Shown here one piece after another: positions 1-9,004 of a DNA stretch of 64,000 nt. The translations under genes were made by a program, and so were the position numbers. The notes beneath the pieces are model-generated. The model searched no databases and was not told the origin of the DNA. It saw nothing but the letters and a program-made list of their open reading frames with translations. Numbering within the stretch: position 1 is the first letter of the stretch; each line of letters begins with the position of its first letter. This DNA comes from Rhodocyclaceae bacterium (lineage in GTDB: Bacteria > Pseudomonadota > Gammaproteobacteria > Burkholderiales > Ga0077523): contig JADCHQ010000024.1 in assembly GCA_020248405.1 (NCBI GenBank), positions 62,001 to 126,000 of the forward strand, given 5' to 3'.

Positions 1-525
1 AGCCTGGATCGGGCCGGCATGCCCGCCCTGGCAGGCCAGCGTGACGGGTTGCCGGTGGAACTTGCCCTGATTCTGGACGGCGCCGGCTACCGCAAGCTGC
101 CGGTGCTGTGGTTGTCGGCCACCTGTGCCGTCCGGCTGCAACCCGGCGCCTGCTTCGATGCCCTGGCGCGTCCGCAGGGAACGGAGTTTTTCTCGCCCTC
201 GTCCGAACTGCCCGAGCGTCTCGAGCTTCCCTTGGACTGGCCAGCGCACGTGAGCGTGAGGGCCGACCGGCAAGCCGCGCTGCCCGAGGCTCTGGCAGAC
301 GCGGGTGCTGCGTTCTTCGCCAGCGAGACCGCCAAGGAATTGGTGGTGTCGCCCCGCGGCGCCCGATTGGTGGTGCGGGTGGCCGAGGCGCGACGGCCGG
401 AATACCTGGTGCTGCGGCAGGCGCGATTCGACGTGGAGCGCGTGGAGCCGACCACAGCCAACGACCTGGTGGTGGCGCTCGTGGCGCTCGTGCGTCGCCT
501 CGCCACACCGCAAAGCCATGGCTGA
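1..525 (+). CDS. hypothetical protein, possibly 5'-partial
   Basis: The reading frame is open to the first base of the window, so the true start may lie upstream; the first ATG is at 19 (168 residues from there). I recognise no family. The product is soluble-looking, with no clear signal peptide or membrane segment in the visible part, and is rich in Arg, Ala and Leu with short beta-strand-like stretches. It overlaps the next gene by 8 bases, which suggests co-transcription and translational coupling. No function is proposed. Confidence 0.5.
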   Translation, partial: SLDRAGMPALAGQRDGLPVELALILDGAGYRKLPVLWLSATCAVRLQPGACFDALARPQGTEFFSPSSELPERLELPLDWPAHVSVRADRQAALPEALADAGAAFFASETAKELVVSPRGARLVVRVAEARRPEYLVLRQARFDVERVEPTTANDLVVALVALVRRLATPQSHG

Positions 526-808
526 GGGCAGGGTTCCGCCGCGCCCGCGTTGGGTTCTCGCCGTGGCCATGGTGCTACCTGGCATGGGTCAGGTCCTCAA
601 TGGACAGAACAGCCGCGCCATGACTTTCATCTTCTTCATGCTGGTGCTGGCATGGGTGAGCGCCCACCTGTCTACGGGCGGGCAATCATTCATCGGCCGG
701 CATGCGGGCGGGTTCTTCGTCTATGCGCTATCGGTACTGGATGCCTACCGGCATGCGCGCATCGCCTGGACCGAATACGCTTGGACCCTGGCGAAGGGCG
801 GACCATGA
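518..808 (+). CDS. small membrane protein of unknown function
   Basis: A 96-residue protein with two or three hydrophobic stretches: about residues 12-24 (ending in a Pro-Gly-Met-Gly-Gln-Val turn), 34-50 and 66-75. The Pro-Gly-x-Gly-Gln followed by a short basic loop resembles small TM2/DUF5683-type membrane proteins, but this is only a resemblance. It starts at an ATG inside the 3' end of the preceding gene. It lies just upstream of the methylamine operon but is separated from it by 118 bases containing a candidate promoter, so it probably belongs to the upstream unit. Confidence 0.55.
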   Translation: MAEGRVPPRPRWVLAVAMVLPGMGQVLNGQNSRAMTFIFFMLVLAWVSAHLSTGGQSFIGRHAGGFFVYALSVLDAYRHARIAWTEYAWTLAKGGP

Positions 809-823
809 GGAGCCATAGCGGTA

Positions 824-877
824 TTGACGTGGAGCCGTGGGGCGTTCATGATGAGCACTTAAGTTTCTTCTGAAGAA
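824..877 (+). promoter_or_regulatory. candidate promoter and operator of the N-methylglutamate operon
   Basis: In the 118-base gap before mgdA, TTGACG (824-829) and CATGAT (847-852) are spaced by 17 bases, the geometry of a weak sigma-70 promoter. Just after the expected start point is TTCTTC-T-GAAGAA (865-877), a perfect inverted repeat that is AT-rich against a GC-rich background. This is a plausible operator for the XRE-cupin regulator at the end of the operon. Placement is inference from sequence geometry only. Confidence 0.35.
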
Positions 878-926
878 TCAGCCAATCGCGCCCGCTGGCG
901 CTCTCGGCAGCACTCCCTCGCCCGCC

Positions 927-2168
927 ATGCCGTACCAGCTCCTGCGCTTTGCCCTGTCGGCCAAGCATCCCGAAGCCCCCATGTTCCGCGCCCCCGAGCG
1001 CCTGCGGGACAGCTACGACGCCGTCATCATAGGTGCCGGCGGCCACGGGCTGGCGAGCGCCTACTACCTGGCCCGCGACCACGGCATGACCCGCGTGGCG
1101 GTGCTGGAGCGCGGCTACATCGGCGGCGGCAACACCGGGCGCAACACCACCATCATCCGCTCCAATTACCTCACCCCCGAGGGGGTGGCGTTCTACGACG
1201 AGTCGGTGCGGCTGTGGCAGGACCTCTCCCAGGATTTCGACCTCAACCTGTTCTATTCCACCCGCGGGCATTTCACCCTCGCCCACACCGATTCGGCGGT
1301 GCGCACCATGCGCTGGCGTGCCGAGGTGAACAAGCACCTGGGCGTGGATAGCGAGCTGGTGGGGCCCGAGGCCGTCAAGGAAGCCGCGCCGCAGATTGAC
1401 CTGTCCTGCGGCGGCCACGCGCCGATTCTCGGCGCCCTCTACCACGCGCCCGGCGCCATCGCCCGCCACGATGCCGTGGCCTGGGGCTACGGGCGCGGTG
1501 CCAGCCAGCGCGGCGTGGAGATTCACCAGCGCACTGAGGTCACGGGCATCGACGTGCAGCGCGGCAAGGTGCGCGGCGTGCAAACCTCCCGCGGCTACGT
1601 TTCCACCCCGCGGGTGCTGAGCGCCGTGGCTGGGTTCACGCCGCGGGTCTGCCACATGGTGGGGTTGCGCACCCCGCTCTACATCCACCCCCTGCAGGCC
1701 ATGGTCACCGAGCCGCAGAAGCCGTGGCTGGACCCGATCCTGGTGTCTGGCAGCCTGCACGTGTACGTGAGCCAGTCGGCGCGAGGTGAACTGGTGATGG
1801 GCGCGTCGCTCGACCCCTACGAACTGCATTCCACCCGCTCCACGCTCGATTTCACCGAGGGGCTGGCGGCCCACATGCTGGACATGTTTCCGTTCCTGTC
1901 CCACGCGCGGGTGAACCGCCAATGGGCCGGCATGGCCGACATGACCCCGGACTTCGCCCCCATCATGGGCACCACCGGGGTGGAGGGTTTCTATCTCGAC
2001 GCCGGCTGGGGCACCTGGGGCTTCAAGGCCACGCCGGTGTCTGGCAAGACCATGTCCTGGACCGTGGCCAACGGGCGTGACCACGACCTCATCAAGCCCT
2101 TCAACCTGTCGCGTTTCTCTCGCTACGAGCTCACTGGCGAGAAGGGCGCGGCCTCGGTGGGGCACTGA
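927..2168 (+). CDS. mgdA: N-methylglutamate dehydrogenase subunit A (SoxB-like, FAD)
   Basis: The 413-residue protein matches the beta subunit of heterotetrameric sarcosine oxidase (SoxB) and its relative MgdA, which oxidises N-methylglutamate to glutamate and a formaldehyde-level C1 unit. Residues about 32-55 hold the Rossmann FAD motif (YDAVIIGAGGHGLASAYYLA), followed by the family-typical GNTGRNTTIIRSNY. The C-terminal GWGTWGFKATPVSGK block is the usual flavin-contacting end of DadA/SoxB enzymes. The four-gene BDAG order and the adjoining gmaS-mgsABC genes make N-methylglutamate, not sarcosine, the likely substrate. Its stop codon shares one base with the start of mgdB. First gene of the operon. 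Confidence 0.9.
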   Translation: MPYQLLRFALSAKHPEAPMFRAPERLRDSYDAVIIGAGGHGLASAYYLARDHGMTRVAVLERGYIGGGNTGRNTTIIRSNYLTPEGVAFYDESVRLWQDLSQDFDLNLFYSTRGHFTLAHTDSAVRTMRWRAEVNKHLGVDSELVGPEAVKEAAPQIDLSCGGHAPILGALYHAPGAIARHDAVAWGYGRGASQRGVEIHQRTEVTGIDVQRGKVRGVQTSRGYVSTPRVLSAVAGFTPRVCHMVGLRTPLYIHPLQAMVTEPQKPWLDPILVSGSLHVYVSQSARGELVMGASLDPYELHSTRSTLDFTEGLAAHMLDMFPFLSHARVNRQWAGMADMTPDFAPIMGTTGVEGFYLDAGWGTWGFKATPVSGKTMSWTVANGRDHDLIKPFNLSRFSRYELTGEKGAASVGH

Positions 2169-2428
2169 TGAAGATCCTCACCTGCCCCGTCAACGGCCCG
2201 CGTCCTGTGTCCGAGTTCGTGTACGGCGGCGAAGTGCGCCCCATGCCCGACCCCGCCAACACCAGCGACTTCGACTGGGCCGACTACGTGTTCAACCGTT
2301 CCGGCATTCCCGGGGTGAAGGTGGAGTGGTGGTACCACCTGGCCAGCGGCACGTGGTTCCTGGCCGAGCGCGATACCGTGGCCGACCGGGTGCTGCGCAC
2401 TTGGCTGCCGGGCGAGGAGCACCCGTGA
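2168..2428 (+). CDS. mgdB: N-methylglutamate dehydrogenase subunit B (SoxD-like)
   Basis: An 86-residue protein matching the small delta subunit (SoxD) of heterotetrameric sarcosine oxidases, which carries no flavin and typically binds zinc. It shows the conserved CPVNGPRP, EFVYGGE and WADYVFNR blocks and a C-terminal EWWYHLASGTWF block. One Cys near the N terminus is kept; other zinc-ligand Cys residues are not evident. ATG overlaps the mgdA stop by one base and its TGA overlaps the GTG of mgdC, so the subunits are translationally coupled. Confidence 0.87.
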   Translation: MKILTCPVNGPRPVSEFVYGGEVRPMPDPANTSDFDWADYVFNRSGIPGVKVEWWYHLASGTWFLAERDTVADRVLRTWLPGEEHP

Positions 2429-5346
2429 GCGCGCCGTCTGCCGCGCCCGGGCGCCTGCCGCCGGTTTCCGGCGAGTGGATCGACCGCTCGCGCACCATCG
2501 ATTTCCGCTTCGAGGGCGTGGCCTACCAGGGCTTCGCCGGAGACGTGCCCTCGGCGGCGCTGTGGGCCGCGGGTGTGCGCACCCTCGGCCGCAGCTTCAA
2601 GTATCACCGTCCGCGCGGTCTGCTGTCCTTCGCCAACCACGACGTCAACGCCCTCATCCAGTGGGGTGCTCGCCTGAACCTGCGCGCCGACGTGGAGCCG
2701 CTCGAGCCCGGCATGGACCTCACGGCGGTGAACACCTTCGGTGGCGTGCAGGGCGATCGGGCCCGGGTGCTCGACCTGCTCGGCGCCTTCCTGCCGGTGG
2801 GCTTCTACTACAAGGCCTTCCACCGCCCGCGCGCGTTGTTTCCTTTCTGGGAGCGCTTCTTCCGCCGCGTCACCGGGCTGGGGCGCCTCGACTTTCGCGC
2901 GCCGCGCCTGCACACCCCCAAGCGCTACGATTTCGCCGATGTGCTGGTGGTGGGCGCTGGCCCCTCGGGGATGGCCGCGGCCGTGGCTGCCGGACGCGCC
3001 GGCGCCCGGGTGGTGCTGGTGGACGAGAACGCCCGCATCGGAGGCTCCCTCGGCTGGCAACGGGGCGGCGACACCGCATCGCTGGAGCGGCTGCGCGCGC
3101 TCGAAGCCGACCTGGCGGCGCTGCCCAACGTCTCGGTGCGTCCCGGCACGCTGGCGGCGGGCTGGTACGCCGATCACTGGATTGCGCTGGTGGACGCGGT
3201 GCGCATGACCAAGCTGCGCGCCCGTGCCACCATCGTGGCGGGCGGCGCCTTCGAGCAGCCGGCGGTGTTCCGCAACAACGACCTACCGGGGGTGATGCTT
3301 GCCTCGGCGGCGCAGCGCCTCGTGCACCGCTATGCCGTCAAGCCCATGGACAGGGCGGTGGTGCTCACAGCCAATGCCGATGGCTATCGCGCCGCTCTCG
3401 ATCTGCTGGCCGCTGGCGTGTCCGTGGGTCCGATCGTGGATTTGCGCGCCGAGGGTGAGAGCTCCGGACTCTCGGAGAGGGTCAAGCAGGTGGGCATCCA
3501 GGTGCTGCGCGGCCACTGCGTGCTGGAGGCGCGCGGTCGTGATGGCCGCCTCTGCGAAGTCACCATCTGTCCGTGGGACGGGCAGGGCAACGCCAGCACC
3601 GCCGCGCCCCAGAAGGTGGCCTGCGACGGATTGGTGATGAGCACTGGCTGGGCACCGGCCGCCGCGCTTCTCTACCAGGCGGGCGCGAAGATGGGTTTCG
3701 ATGAGCGCCGGCAGCAGTTCGTGCCGGCGGCGCTTCCCGAAGGTGTATTCGCGGCGGGCCGCGTGAACGGCGTGTTTACCCTCGACAACAAGCTCGCCGA
3801 CGGCGAGCGCGCCGGGCTGGAGGCCGCGCGCTTGCTGGGCTTCGATGCCCCGGCGCCGCGCAGCGTGGCGCCGGATCTGGATGCCGCCTCCCACCCCTGG
3901 CCCATCGTGGACCACCCCGCAGGCCGCAATTTCGTCGACTTCGACGAAGACCTGCAGGTGAAAGACTTCCTCAACGCCGCTGCCGAGGGCTTCGACAACA
4001 TCGAGCTGCTCAAACGCTTCTCCACGGTGGGCATGGGGCCCTCCCAGGGCAAGCACTCCAACATGAATGCCATCCGGCTGCTGGCGCGCATTCGCGGCGC
4101 CTCGCCTGGCGAGGTGGGCACCACCACCGCGCGGCCGTTCTTCCATCCCGTGCCCTTGTCGCACCTGGCCGGCCGGGGTTTCAGCCCGCGCCGCGAAACG
4201 CCGCTGCATTCGCGCCACGCGGGGCTGGGCGCGGTGTGGATGCAGGCGGGCCCGTGGTTGCGGCCCGACCACTACGCCGTGCCCGGCAAGCGCAAGTCGG
4301 AGAACGTGCGCGAAGAAGCGCGCGCCGTGCGCACCGGCGTGGGGCTGATCGACGTGGGCACCCTGGGCAAGATAGAGCTCTACGGGCCGGACGCCGGCGC
4401 TTTCCTGGAGCGGGTCTACACCGGCAAGTTCGCCAACCTCAAGGTGGGCATGACGCGCTACGCGGTGATGCTGGACGAATCCGGCGTGGTGATCGACGAC
4501 GGCGTGGTGGCCAGGCTGGCGGAGCAGCATTTCTACTTCACCACCACCACCACCGGCGCGGCCGTGGTGTACCGCGAGCTGCAGCGCTGGAATGCCCAGT
4601 GGAACCTGGACATCGGCATCGTCAACGCCACGGGGCCCTTCGCCGCCATGAATCTGGCGGGTCCGAAATCGCGTGCGGTGTTGCGCGCGATCACCAGCCT
4701 CGACCTGTCCAACGAGGCATTCCCCTACCTGGGGGTGCGCCAGGCCGAGGTGGCGGGAGTCCCGGCGCGCGTCATGCGCGTGGGTTTCGTGGGCGAGCTG
4801 GGCTATGAGATCCACGTGCCAGCCCATCAGGCCGGACACCTCTGGGACGCGCTGATGCAGGAGGGTGCGGCCCATGACATCCGCCCCTTCGGCGTGGAGG
4901 CCCAGCGCCTGCTGCGCCTGGAGAAGGGCCACATCATCATCGGCCAGGACACCGACGGGCTCACCCATCCCGACGAGGCGGGCCTGGAGTGGGCGGTGAA
5001 GATGGACAAACCCTTCTTCGTGGGCCAGCGCTCCGTGGACATCGTGCGCCGGCGCGGCCTGCGGCAGAAGCTCGCCGGTTTCCGTCTCGACGCCGCCAGT
5101 GCGGCGGTGGCCCCGAAGGAATGCCACCTCGTGATCCGCGACGGCCGCATAGCCGGGCGCGTCACCAGCGTGGCGTTCAGCGAGGTGGTGGGCGCCCATG
5201 TGGGGCTTGCCTTCCTCGATCCCGACCTGAGCGCCGAGGGCACACCCTTCTTCATCCGCGCCGACGGCGGCACCATGGTACAGGCCCGCGTGGTGGCGCT
5301 GCCCTTCTACGACCCGGCGGGCGACCGCCAGAAGATTTCCGGCTGA
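2425..5346 (+). CDS. mgdC: N-methylglutamate dehydrogenase subunit C (SoxA-like, large)
   Basis: A 973-residue alpha subunit like SoxA. Domain order: an N-terminal ferredoxin-like (Fer2_4) region around residues 10-100 (FEGVAYQGFAGDVPSAALWA, YHRPRG), a nucleotide-binding motif VLVVGAGPSGMAAAVAAGRAG at about 173-193, a linker with the family motif VGMGPSQGKHS near 535, and a C-terminal aminomethyltransferase/GcvT-like half that binds tetrahydrofolate in sarcosine oxidases. The GTG start (GTGA overlap with the mgdB stop) gives the family's usual N terminus; the open frame extends further upstream but only through mgdAB coding sequence. Confidence 0.9.
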   Translation: MSAPSAAPGRLPPVSGEWIDRSRTIDFRFEGVAYQGFAGDVPSAALWAAGVRTLGRSFKYHRPRGLLSFANHDVNALIQWGARLNLRADVEPLEPGMDLTAVNTFGGVQGDRARVLDLLGAFLPVGFYYKAFHRPRALFPFWERFFRRVTGLGRLDFRAPRLHTPKRYDFADVLVVGAGPSGMAAAVAAGRAGARVVLVDENARIGGSLGWQRGGDTASLERLRALEADLAALPNVSVRPGTLAAGWYADHWIALVDAVRMTKLRARATIVAGGAFEQPAVFRNNDLPGVMLASAAQRLVHRYAVKPMDRAVVLTANADGYRAALDLLAAGVSVGPIVDLRAEGESSGLSERVKQVGIQVLRGHCVLEARGRDGRLCEVTICPWDGQGNASTAAPQKVACDGLVMSTGWAPAAALLYQAGAKMGFDERRQQFVPAALPEGVFAAGRVNGVFTLDNKLADGERAGLEAARLLGFDAPAPRSVAPDLDAASHPWPIVDHPAGRNFVDFDEDLQVKDFLNAAAEGFDNIELLKRFSTVGMGPSQGKHSNMNAIRLLARIRGASPGEVGTTTARPFFHPVPLSHLAGRGFSPRRETPLHSRHAGLGAVWMQAGPWLRPDHYAVPGKRKSENVREEARAVRTGVGLIDVGTLGKIELYGPDAGAFLERVYTGKFANLKVGMTRYAVMLDESGVVIDDGVVARLAEQHFYFTTTTTGAAVVYRELQRWNAQWNLDIGIVNATGPFAAMNLAGPKSRAVLRAITSLDLSNEAFPYLGVRQAEVAGVPARVMRVGFVGELGYEIHVPAHQAGHLWDALMQEGAAHDIRPFGVEAQRLLRLEKGHIIIGQDTDGLTHPDEAGLEWAVKMDKPFFVGQRSVDIVRRRGLRQKLAGFRLDAASAAVAPKECHLVIRDGRIAGRVTSVAFSEVVGAHVGLAFLDPDLSAEGTPFFIRADGGTMVQARVVALPFYDPAGDRQKISG

Positions 5347-5352
5347 CCGGCC

Positions 5353-6009
5353 ATGCGCGCGAGCCCGCTCCGCCACGTCCTGGCGCCCCTGCATCCCCGT
5401 CTGGAGGTGTTGCACGGCATGCCCGTGGCGCTGCACCTGCGCGACGAGCAGCCGGGCTGGGCCGGGGTGCTGGGCGTGTGCGACCTGTCCTTCCTGCCGC
5501 GCATGGGTCTCAAGGGCCCCGGTGCCGCCGCTTGGCTGGCGGAGCGCGACATCCCGGTGCCCGCCGTCCCCAACCGCTGGGAGCCGTTACCCGGGGGTGG
5601 CCTCGTGGCCCGGCTCGCTCGCAGTGAATTCTTGGTGGAGGATGGCTTCCCGGGCGGCCCCGTCACCGGTCTCGCTGCGCAGCTTCAGGTGGGGCCGGGT
5701 GTCTACCCGGTGCCGCGCCAGGACTGTGCATTGGCGCTCACGGGTTCGGCCCTGACCGAGTTGCTGGTTCAGACCTGTAACGTGGATTTCGTGGCCCAGG
5801 ATGCTGCCGCGAGGGTGGTCACTCTCACGTCCATGGTGGGAGTGTCCGTCACGGTGCTGCGGCTGCCCGCGGACGGGCGCCACGTCGTGCGCCTGTGGTG
5901 CGACGGCACCATGGGCCCCTATCTGTGGGAGACGCTCACCGGCATCGCCGGTGAACTGGGCGGCGGGCCGGTGGGGCTTGACAGCGCGTTCCCGGACCGA
6001 TCCGCCTGA
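5353..6009 (+). CDS. mgdD: N-methylglutamate dehydrogenase subunit D (SoxG-like, gamma)
   Basis: A 218-residue protein in the position of SoxG, the gamma subunit of the heterotetrameric enzyme, six bases after mgdC. It resembles a reduced GcvT-like fold: a GVCDLSFLPRMGLKGPGAAAWL block near residues 40-60 and a C-terminal VRLWCDGTMGPYLWETL block. Gamma subunits diverge quickly, so the assignment leans on position, length and these blocks. No signal peptide. Confidence 0.82.
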   Translation: MRASPLRHVLAPLHPRLEVLHGMPVALHLRDEQPGWAGVLGVCDLSFLPRMGLKGPGAAAWLAERDIPVPAVPNRWEPLPGGGLVARLARSEFLVEDGFPGGPVTGLAAQLQVGPGVYPVPRQDCALALTGSALTELLVQTCNVDFVAQDAAARVVTLTSMVGVSVTVLRLPADGRHVVRLWCDGTMGPYLWETLTGIAGELGGGPVGLDSAFPDRSA

Positions 6010-6043
6010 CCGATCACGAACCGCCGACTAGAGGGGGAGCACC

Positions 6044-7378
6044 ATGACGCCGGCACAAGCGAAGAAGCTGTTCAAGGATCACGGCATCAAATACATCCTG
6101 GCGCAGTTCGTGGATATCCACGGCGCAGCCAAGGCCAAGGCGGTGCCCGTGGAGCACCTGGAGATGGTGCTCACCGACGGCGCCGGCTTCGCAGGCTTTG
6201 CCCTGTGGGGCTTCGGCATGGGCCCCCAGGGCCCCGACTACATGGCGGTGGGCGACCTGGACACGCTCCAGCCCATCCCGTGGATGCCGGGCTTCGCGCG
6301 CATGGCCACCTGGGGCCACGTGAAGGGCAAGCCCTATCCCTACGACTCCCGGCTTGCCCTGAAGAATGCCCTCGACGGCCTGAAGAAGAAGGGGCTCACG
6401 CTCTACACGGGCATCGAGCCCGAGTTCATGCTGCTCAAGCGCCGCCCGGACGGCGCGGTGGTGCCCTGCGACGACACCGACACGCTGGAGAAGCCCTGTT
6501 ACGACTACAAGGGCCTCGCCCGCAGCGCCGCCTTCCTGGAGAAGATGACCGATGCCTGCCGCGCCGTGGGCATCGACGTCTACCAGATCGACCACGAGGA
6601 CGCCAACGGCCAGTTCGAGGTCAACTACACCTACGGCGAGGCACTGATCAATGCCGACCGGCACGTCTTCCTCAAGATGGCCGCCTCGGAGATCGCCCGC
6701 GGCATGGACCTGATCGCCACCTTCATGCCCAAGCCCTTCTCCAACCGCACCGGCACCGGCGCCCACTTCCACCTCTCCATGGGCGACGGGAAGACCAAGA
6801 ACCTGTTCCACGACCCCAAGGACAAGCGCGGCCTGGGCCTGTCGAAGACCGGCTATCACTTCCTGGGCGGCCTGCTGCACCACGCCCGGGCCCTCACGGC
6901 CATCTGCGCGCCCACCGTGAATTCCTACAAGCGCCTCGTGGTGGGGCGCGCCCTGTCCGGGGCCACGTGGGCGCCCGCCTACATTGCCTATGGCGACAAC
7001 AACCGTACCTGCATGGTGCGCGTGCCCTACGGCCGCCTGGAGATGCGCCTGCCCGACGGTGCCACCAATCCCTACCTGGCCACGGCGGCGATCCTGGCGG
7101 CGGGCATGGACGGCGTGGACAAGCAAATGGACCCGGGCGAGCCCAACAACACCAACCTCTACGAATGGACCCCCGAGCAGCTCAAGAAGGCGAAGATCGG
7201 CTTGCTTCCCCAGAACCTGAACGAGGCCATCGACGCCCTTGAGGCCGACAAGGTGGTGCGCGCCGGTCTGGGCGAGGCGTTGGCCGACGAGTTCATCCGC
7301 CTCAAGCGCATGGAGTGGGTGGAGTACTCGCGCCACGTGTCGGCCTGGGAAGTGGACCGCTACCTGGAATTCTTCTGA
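6044..7378 (+). CDS. gmaS: gamma-glutamylmethylamide synthetase (GlnA type III family)
   Basis: A 444-residue glutamine synthetase-family enzyme. In the N-methylglutamate pathway GmaS ligates methylamine to glutamate with ATP. Visible signatures are the ATP/metal-binding IEPEFMLL block near 125, NGQFEVNY, the [19 protein letters not shown]-binding loop, and [20 protein letters not shown], typical of the GlnT/GMAS group. The ATG follows a purine-rich GAGGGGGAG ribosome-binding site. The context between mgdABCD and mgsABC separates it from an ordinary glutamine synthetase. Confidence 0.9.
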   Translation: MTPAQAKKLFKDHGIKYILAQFVDIHGAAKAKAVPVEHLEMVLTDGAGFAGFALWGFGMGPQGPDYMAVGDLDTLQPIPWMPGFARMATWGHVKGKPYPYDSRLALKNALDGLKKKGLTLYTGIEPEFMLLKRRPDGAVVPCDDTDTLEKPCYDYKGLARSAAFLEKMTDACRAVGIDVYQIDHEDANGQFEVNYTYGEALINADRHVFLKMAASEIARGMDLIATFMPKPFSNRTGTGAHFHLSMGDGKTKNLFHDPKDKRGLGLSKTGYHFLGGLLHHARALTAICAPTVNSYKRLVVGRALSGATWAPAYIAYGDNNRTCMVRVPYGRLEMRLPDGATNPYLATAAILAAGMDGVDKQMDPGEPNNTNLYEWTPEQLKKAKIGLLPQNLNEAIDALEADKVVRAGLGEALADEFIRLKRMEWVEYSRHVSAWEVDRYLEFF

Positions 7379-7409
7379 TCGCCCCCCCGCGGGCGGAGGA
7401 CTTTGTCTC

Positions 7410-8306
7410 ATGTGTGGAATCGTCGGACTTCTCATCAAGAACCCCGCCCTGCGCGGCGAGCTCGGCGCGCTCATGACGCCGATCCTGGGCGAGATGGCCG
7501 CCCGCGGGCCCGAGTCGGCCGGGCTGGCCGTCTTCTCCGAGCCGCTGGCGGCTGGCAACCGCAAGTACAGCCTGCATGCTCCGGAGTGGGATTACGCCTG
7601 GGCCGGGTTCGAGGCCGAGTTCATCCGCCGCTTCGGCACCGAGGCGCAGCTCGCCGTGAAGGGTAACCATGCCGTGCTGGTGTGCGACGAGATGCCCGAA
7701 GCGGTGAGGGCCTGGGTGAGGGAGCGTTTTCCGGAACTGCACGTGCTCTCGGCCGGCCGGGTGATCGACATCTACAAGGATGTGGGCCATCCCTCGGACG
7801 TGGCGGCGCGCTACGGTTTCCCCAAGCTCGCCGGCACCCATGTGGTGGGGCACACCCGCATGGCCACGGAGTCGGCGGTGACGCCCGACCGCGCCCATCC
7901 CTTCACCGCGGGCGAGGACTTCTGCCTGGTGCACAACGGCACCATCTCCAATCCCTTCATGGTGCGCCGCAAGCTCGAGCACCAGGGCATCCGCTTCGAG
8001 ACCGACAATGACACCGAGGCCGCCTGCCGCTTTCTCGAGTACCGCATGCGCGAGGGTGACACCCTCGAGCAGGCGCTGGTGAAGGGCTTCCAGACCCTGG
8101 ATGGTTTCTACACCCTGCTGATCGGCACCGGCGACAAGCTCGCGCTGGTGCGCGATGCCTTCGCCTGCAAGCCCGCCGTGGTGGCGGAGACCGACGACTA
8201 CGTGGCCATCGCTTCGGAGTTTCGCGGTCTTGCCCACCTCCCCGGGGTGAACAACGCCAAGCTGTTCGAGCCCATGCCCGAGCAGCTCTACGTCTGGACC
8301 GTGTGA
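7410..8306 (+). CDS. mgsA: N-methylglutamate synthase subunit A (class II glutamine amidotransferase)
   Basis: A 298-residue class II (Ntn) amidotransferase domain: Cys2 follows the initiator Met (MCGIVGLL) and is the expected N-terminal nucleophile; GHTRMATES and the C-terminal SEFRGLAHLPG are the usual substrate-pocket blocks. In this pathway it corresponds to the amidotransferase part of glutamate synthase, split out as a separate subunit that handles gamma-glutamylmethylamide. GGAGGA at 7395-7400 sets the start at 7410; the longer open frame into gmaS is not used. Confidence 0.9.
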   Translation: MCGIVGLLIKNPALRGELGALMTPILGEMAARGPESAGLAVFSEPLAAGNRKYSLHAPEWDYAWAGFEAEFIRRFGTEAQLAVKGNHAVLVCDEMPEAVRAWVRERFPELHVLSAGRVIDIYKDVGHPSDVAARYGFPKLAGTHVVGHTRMATESAVTPDRAHPFTAGEDFCLVHNGTISNPFMVRRKLEHQGIRFETDNDTEAACRFLEYRMREGDTLEQALVKGFQTLDGFYTLLIGTGDKLALVRDAFACKPAVVAETDDYVAIASEFRGLAHLPGVNNAKLFEPMPEQLYVWTV

Positions 8307-8316
8307 GGGCGGCGTC

Positions 8317-9003
8317 ATGGAGAAGACCTTCGACCTGGCCGGTGGCTCGGTGCGCGACCTCAACCAGTTCCTGCACACGGGTCTCGCTCAGAGCAGCGTG
8401 TCGCGCGTGGAGGTGGCCAATCCCAACGGCGCCCACAGCATTGCGGTGGGCGTGGACCATCCTGTGGACATCCAGGTGCGTGGGCACGGCGGCTACTACG
8501 TAGGTGGCATGAACAAACAGGCCACCATCACTGTGCACGGCAACGTGGGCTGGGGGGTGGCCGAAAACATGATGTCGGGTCTGGTGCGGGTGAAGGGTTT
8601 CGCCTCCGAGTCCGCCGGCGCCTCGGGCCATGGCGGCACCCTGGTGGTGGAGGGCGATGCCAGCCTGCGCTGCGGCATCTCCATGAAGGGCATCGACATC
8701 GTGGTGGGCGGCAGCGTGGGCAACTACTCCGCCTTCATGGCCCAGGCCGGGCACCTGGTGATCTGCGGCGACGCGGGCGAGGGGCTTGGCGACTCGCTCT
8801 ACGAGGCGGTGATCTACGTCCGTGGCCGCATCCGCTCGCTGGGCGCCGACGCCCAGGAGGAGCCCATGACCGATGCCGACTACCTCAAGGTGGACGAGCT
8901 GCTCAAGCGGGCTGGCTTTTCCCACAACCCCACGGAGTTCAAGCGCGTGGCCTCGGCCCGGCAGCTCTATCACTGGAACGCCGACGCGGATCAGGAGTAT
9001 TGA
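8317..9003 (+). CDS. mgsB: N-methylglutamate synthase subunit B (GXGXG domain)
   Basis: A 228-residue protein equal to the C-terminal GXGXG beta-helix domain of large glutamate synthase subunits. Glycine repeats run from about residue 50 to 180 (GHGGYYVGGMN, GNVGWGVAENMMSG, GHGGTLVVEGDASLRCGISMKG, GDAGEGLGDSLYEAV). In the split MgsABC enzyme this subunit probably helps couple the amidotransferase and FMN centres. It lies ten bases after mgsA and one base before mgsC. Confidence 0.88.
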   Translation: MEKTFDLAGGSVRDLNQFLHTGLAQSSVSRVEVANPNGAHSIAVGVDHPVDIQVRGHGGYYVGGMNKQATITVHGNVGWGVAENMMSGLVRVKGFASESAGASGHGGTLVVEGDASLRCGISMKGIDIVVGGSVGNYSAFMAQAGHLVICGDAGEGLGDSLYEAVIYVRGRIRSLGADAQEEPMTDADYLKVDELLKRAGFSHNPTEFKRVASARQLYHWNADADQEY

Positions 9004-9004
9004 G

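Noticed and set aside
846..2165. Long minus-strand open frame opposite mgdA (and many like it elsewhere, e.g. 3283-5436, 23057-25669, 35557-37185)
   Set aside because: Shadow frames typical of GC-rich coding DNA: His/Gln/Gly-rich composition, no recognisable motifs, and the opposite strand carries a well-defined protein family.
927..6009. Reading mgdABCD as a plain sarcosine oxidase (soxBDAG)
   Set aside because: Sequence alone would allow it, but the directly linked gmaS and split mgsABC synthase identify the N-methylglutamate pathway.
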